This document shows, piece by piece, positions 1 through 64,000 of a stretch of DNA of 64,000 bases. Positions within the stretch are counted from its first letter, which is position 1. The number at the start of each line of letters is the position of its first letter. This DNA comes from Crambe crambe (lineage: Eukaryota; Porifera; Demospongiae; Poecilosclerida; Crambeidae), in contig OZ004597.1 in assembly GCA_963924555.1 (NCBI GenBank), positions 5,715,904 through 5,779,903 on the forward strand, read 5' to 3'. The notes under the pieces were generated by a model that had not been told where the DNA came from, made no database searches, and was given only the letters and a program-made list of their open reading frames with translations. The translations under genes were made by a program, and so were the position numbers.

Positions 1-101
1 GCATATGAGTTCCATAAATTTGAAGAACAGCTACTATCAATAAATGGATCTGATTGGCTGTAGGTCATGTGATCTGCAGTAGATGAGAGGATGAATCTTA
101 C

Positions 102-63711
<63,610 letters not shown>

Positions 63712-64000
63712 CTGCAAGTTTCAATCAGAAGATACAGAGGTTGCATTAAGCCAAGTTTCTAATTTTGACAACAATCACAGGTTAAAAATGTCTAAATCTC
63801 AGCTCTCAAATACTCCCAATTAAAGCATTATAACTAATTATAACTCGGTCCAGCAAAATAACATGATTATAGTGGTAGAGCTACTAGGGTATGTTCGTGT
63901 AACATTTCATTTGGTGAGTGAAGCAATGTACTCCTGTATGATTCTTTACATCCTTATATGAGCAAGTAAAGTACCAACTCATTTGTTCTTCAGCTCCTCA
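63712..64000 (-). other. Intron upstream of first visible exon
   Basis: 289 bp to the window edge. Its acceptor CTTGCAG requires an upstream exon outside the window. Nothing coding seen. Confidence 0.7.

Overview
This window looks like animal DNA, most probably from a demosponge such as an Amphimedon-like species. That is an inference from AT-rich, TAGCTAGC-rich non-coding sequence, many 50-300 base introns with GT-AG ends, large numbers of SRCR domains, and introns full of small foldback elements. I see no bacterial operon, rRNA, tRNA or CRISPR.

Nearly the whole window is one gigantic gene read on the minus strand. Neither end is inside the window: the first exon seen (63553-63711) starts in phase 1, and the last one seen (102-213) ends in phase 1 at a good splice donor. 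I followed splice sites by eye and obtained 140 exons that keep one open frame from 63711 to 102, about 28.4 kb of coding sequence or roughly 9,470 residues.

Layout in gene order (right to left). (1) 63.7-16.9 kb: 59 SRCR domains, each encoded by two exons (A, usually 159 bp, then B, usually about 168 bp), numbered here from the 3' end so that domain 59 is first in the protein. They fall into three sequence classes that recur in the fixed order alpha-gamma-beta, giving 19 trios, one extra gamma (domains 43/42) and a final single alpha (domain 1). (2) 16.8-14.9 kb: two Ig-like/HYR-like exons, then an exon with HYR-like modules, an FN3-like module and the first CARDB repeat. (3) 14.5-9.0 kb: CARDB-type beta-sandwich repeats, six of them with PPC-like and IPT/TIG-like modules in one uninterrupted 3.67-kb exon. 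(4) 8.85-4.28 kb: Rhs/YD repeats ending in a complete RHS-repeat-associated core. (5) 3.87-0.1 kb: a glycine-zipper microexon, helical segments, and a domain starting DPNDMIGPAGYGD that resembles surface proteins of Planctomycetes-like bacteria.

So the N-terminal part is a metazoan scavenger-receptor array and the C-terminal part has the module order of a bacterial CARDB-Rhs surface protein, now broken by introns. A giant extracellular or membrane-anchored recognition/adhesion protein is the natural reading, but no signal peptide or membrane anchor is visible because both ends are missing.

Introns hold foldback/MITE-like elements, a repeated hairpin terminus that may mark Helitron-like 3' ends, one decayed DNA-binding ORF (27169-27495, plus strand), microsatellites and several small duplications that copied exon edges with their splice sites. 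Exon coordinates were read by eye and may be off by a few bases where alternative sites exist.
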